NCBI GenBank assembly: GCA_031972135.1
Contig: DALYFH010000025.1
Coordinates: forward strand, 1 to 13,773
Source: GWF sp031972135
GTDB lineage: Bacteria; Patescibacteriota; Microgenomatia; UBA1400; UBA12108
Direction: 5' to 3'
Length of the DNA: 13,773 nt
Numbering within the stretch: position 1 is the stretch's first letter; every line of letters begins with the position of its first letter. Positions 13,230 to 13,773 of the stretch are shown here, in pieces. The position numbers and the translations under genes were made by a program. The notes beneath the pieces were generated by a model. The model did no database searches. It had not been told where the DNA came from and saw nothing but the letters and a program-made list of their open reading frames with translations.

Positions 13230-13773
13230 TTAGCGCTCTCCTTAGCACGAGTCATACTAATCTCAAACTGCATCTGTGCATTCTGGGCTCCTCCGTCCTG
13301 GATCCGGGCGACAGACACTCCAGAATATCTAGGGTTACGCTGTACAGTTGACAAAAACTGACTAAATCCAGGCAGAGATCTACTATATGCCGAGAGAGTG
13401 GTCGAGGTAGGGGAGAGTGTTAGCTTTTCGTACCATACGTCGACTGGGGTCGCACTGGCTAGTACCGAGAGTTCTTCTGTAATAGCTTTTTGTTGACCTA
13501 TTACGGTCTTAGCAGTGGCTAGTCTCTTTTGGGTAAGTACAAAATCTCGCTCTATCTGATCGTACGACTTAATTATCGCGACATTCTTTGCAATCGATTT
13601 TTTTAGATCAGTTAGCTCGCGATCCAGGGAAAATCGCCACAAAAAAGCCCCCATGACTATTAGTTGAGTAACAATGACGGCCCATTTGCCAAAAGATAAA
13701 AGCCATGCCAGAACGATGCCTGCCTGACTACTCTCAAACGAATCTCTGGGTAATAAATTAATCGCACGACGAC
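13226..13773 (-). CDS. pilN: Type IV pilus assembly protein PilN, N-terminus cut by window edge
   Basis: The visible part is 181 residues and is open at the right edge of the window. Reading upstream of the first in-frame ATG (13654) shows that the frame continues without a stop: RRAINLLPRDSFESS, then a membrane helix (visible residues about 18-45), then FSLDRELTDLKKSIAKN starting a coiled coil. INLLPRD is the PilN hallmark; in studied systems this short cytoplasmic peptide docks into PilM. The C-terminal part (from about visible residue 100) has the PilN ferredoxin-like pattern (VDVWYEKLTLSP, STTLSAYSRSLPGFSQFLSTV, FEISMTRA). The ATG at 13654 is therefore internal, and the true start lies just outside the window. 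The stop overlaps the pilO ATG by four bases. pilM would be expected immediately upstream. Confidence 0.92.
   Translation of the reverse strand, partial: RRAINLLPRDSFESSQAGIVLAWLLSFGKWAVIVTQLIVMGAFLWRFSLDRELTDLKKSIAKNVAIIKSYDQIERDFVLTQKRLATAKTVIGQQKAITEELSVLASATPVDVWYEKLTLSPTSTTLSAYSRSLPGFSQFLSTVQRNPRYSGVSVARIQDGGAQNAQMQFEISMTRAKESAK

Noticed and set aside
13226..13654. Taking the ATG at 13654 as the pilN start
   Set aside because: The frame is open upstream to the window edge and encodes the family hallmark INLLPRD and most of the membrane helix, so this Met is internal.

Overview
The window looks like chromosomal DNA from a Candidate Phyla Radiation (Patescibacteria) bacterium, most likely a Microgenomates-type lineage. 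This rests on gene content only: a FemA/B-type peptidoglycan transferase, a stand-alone DUF4342 protein, a short triosephosphate isomerase, an LCP enzyme overlapping a GT-C glycosyltransferase gene, and a PilN protein with the 'INLLPRD' start and single-membrane organisation common in CPR type IV pilus loci. TGA is used as an ordinary stop (for example in two ATGA overlaps), which argues against the Gracilibacteria/Absconditabacteria recoded lineages. Genes are tightly packed and no gap exceeds about 80 bases. I see no tRNA, rRNA, CRISPR array or insertion sequence.

Left part (1-1150, + strand): a GNAT acetyltransferase, a DUF4342 protein with a lysine-rich N-terminus, and a 55-residue protein that is 42% lysine and resembles histone H1 tails. 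The run ends in a strong intrinsic terminator. Next, on the - strand (1118-4137), come a PcrA/UvrD-family helicase and a FemA/B transferase. They are separated by only about 40 bases, which contain three 8-bp tandem repeats. The helicase start faces the start of the next + strand operon across 20 bases.

Middle (4158-8185, + strand): three overlapping genes, triosephosphate isomerase, LytR-CpsA-Psr (LCP) enzyme, and an 800-residue membrane protein that appears to join two GT-C glycosyltransferase modules. The last two fit a role in making cell-surface glycopolymers or glycoproteins and attaching them to the wall.

Right part (8266 to the window end, - strand): a type IV pilus assembly operon entering from the right. 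Its order is pilN (cut by the window edge), pilO, a 119-residue one-pass protein, then three large surface proteins: FN3/Ig-like with a VPVTG-TM tail, a protein with 22 cysteines, and a DUF11 protein with an LPVAG-TM tail. Junctions include ATGA overlaps and gaps of one to a few dozen bases, so all six are probably one transcription unit. The three surface proteins make the most interesting candidate system: a pilus-linked cell-surface or adhesion module.

Operon-head genes (GNAT, FemA/B, helicase, triosephosphate isomerase) have -10-like hexamers 5-10 bases before the start codon and no clear Shine-Dalgarno, suggesting leaderless mRNAs. Several internal genes have strong Shine-Dalgarno sites.
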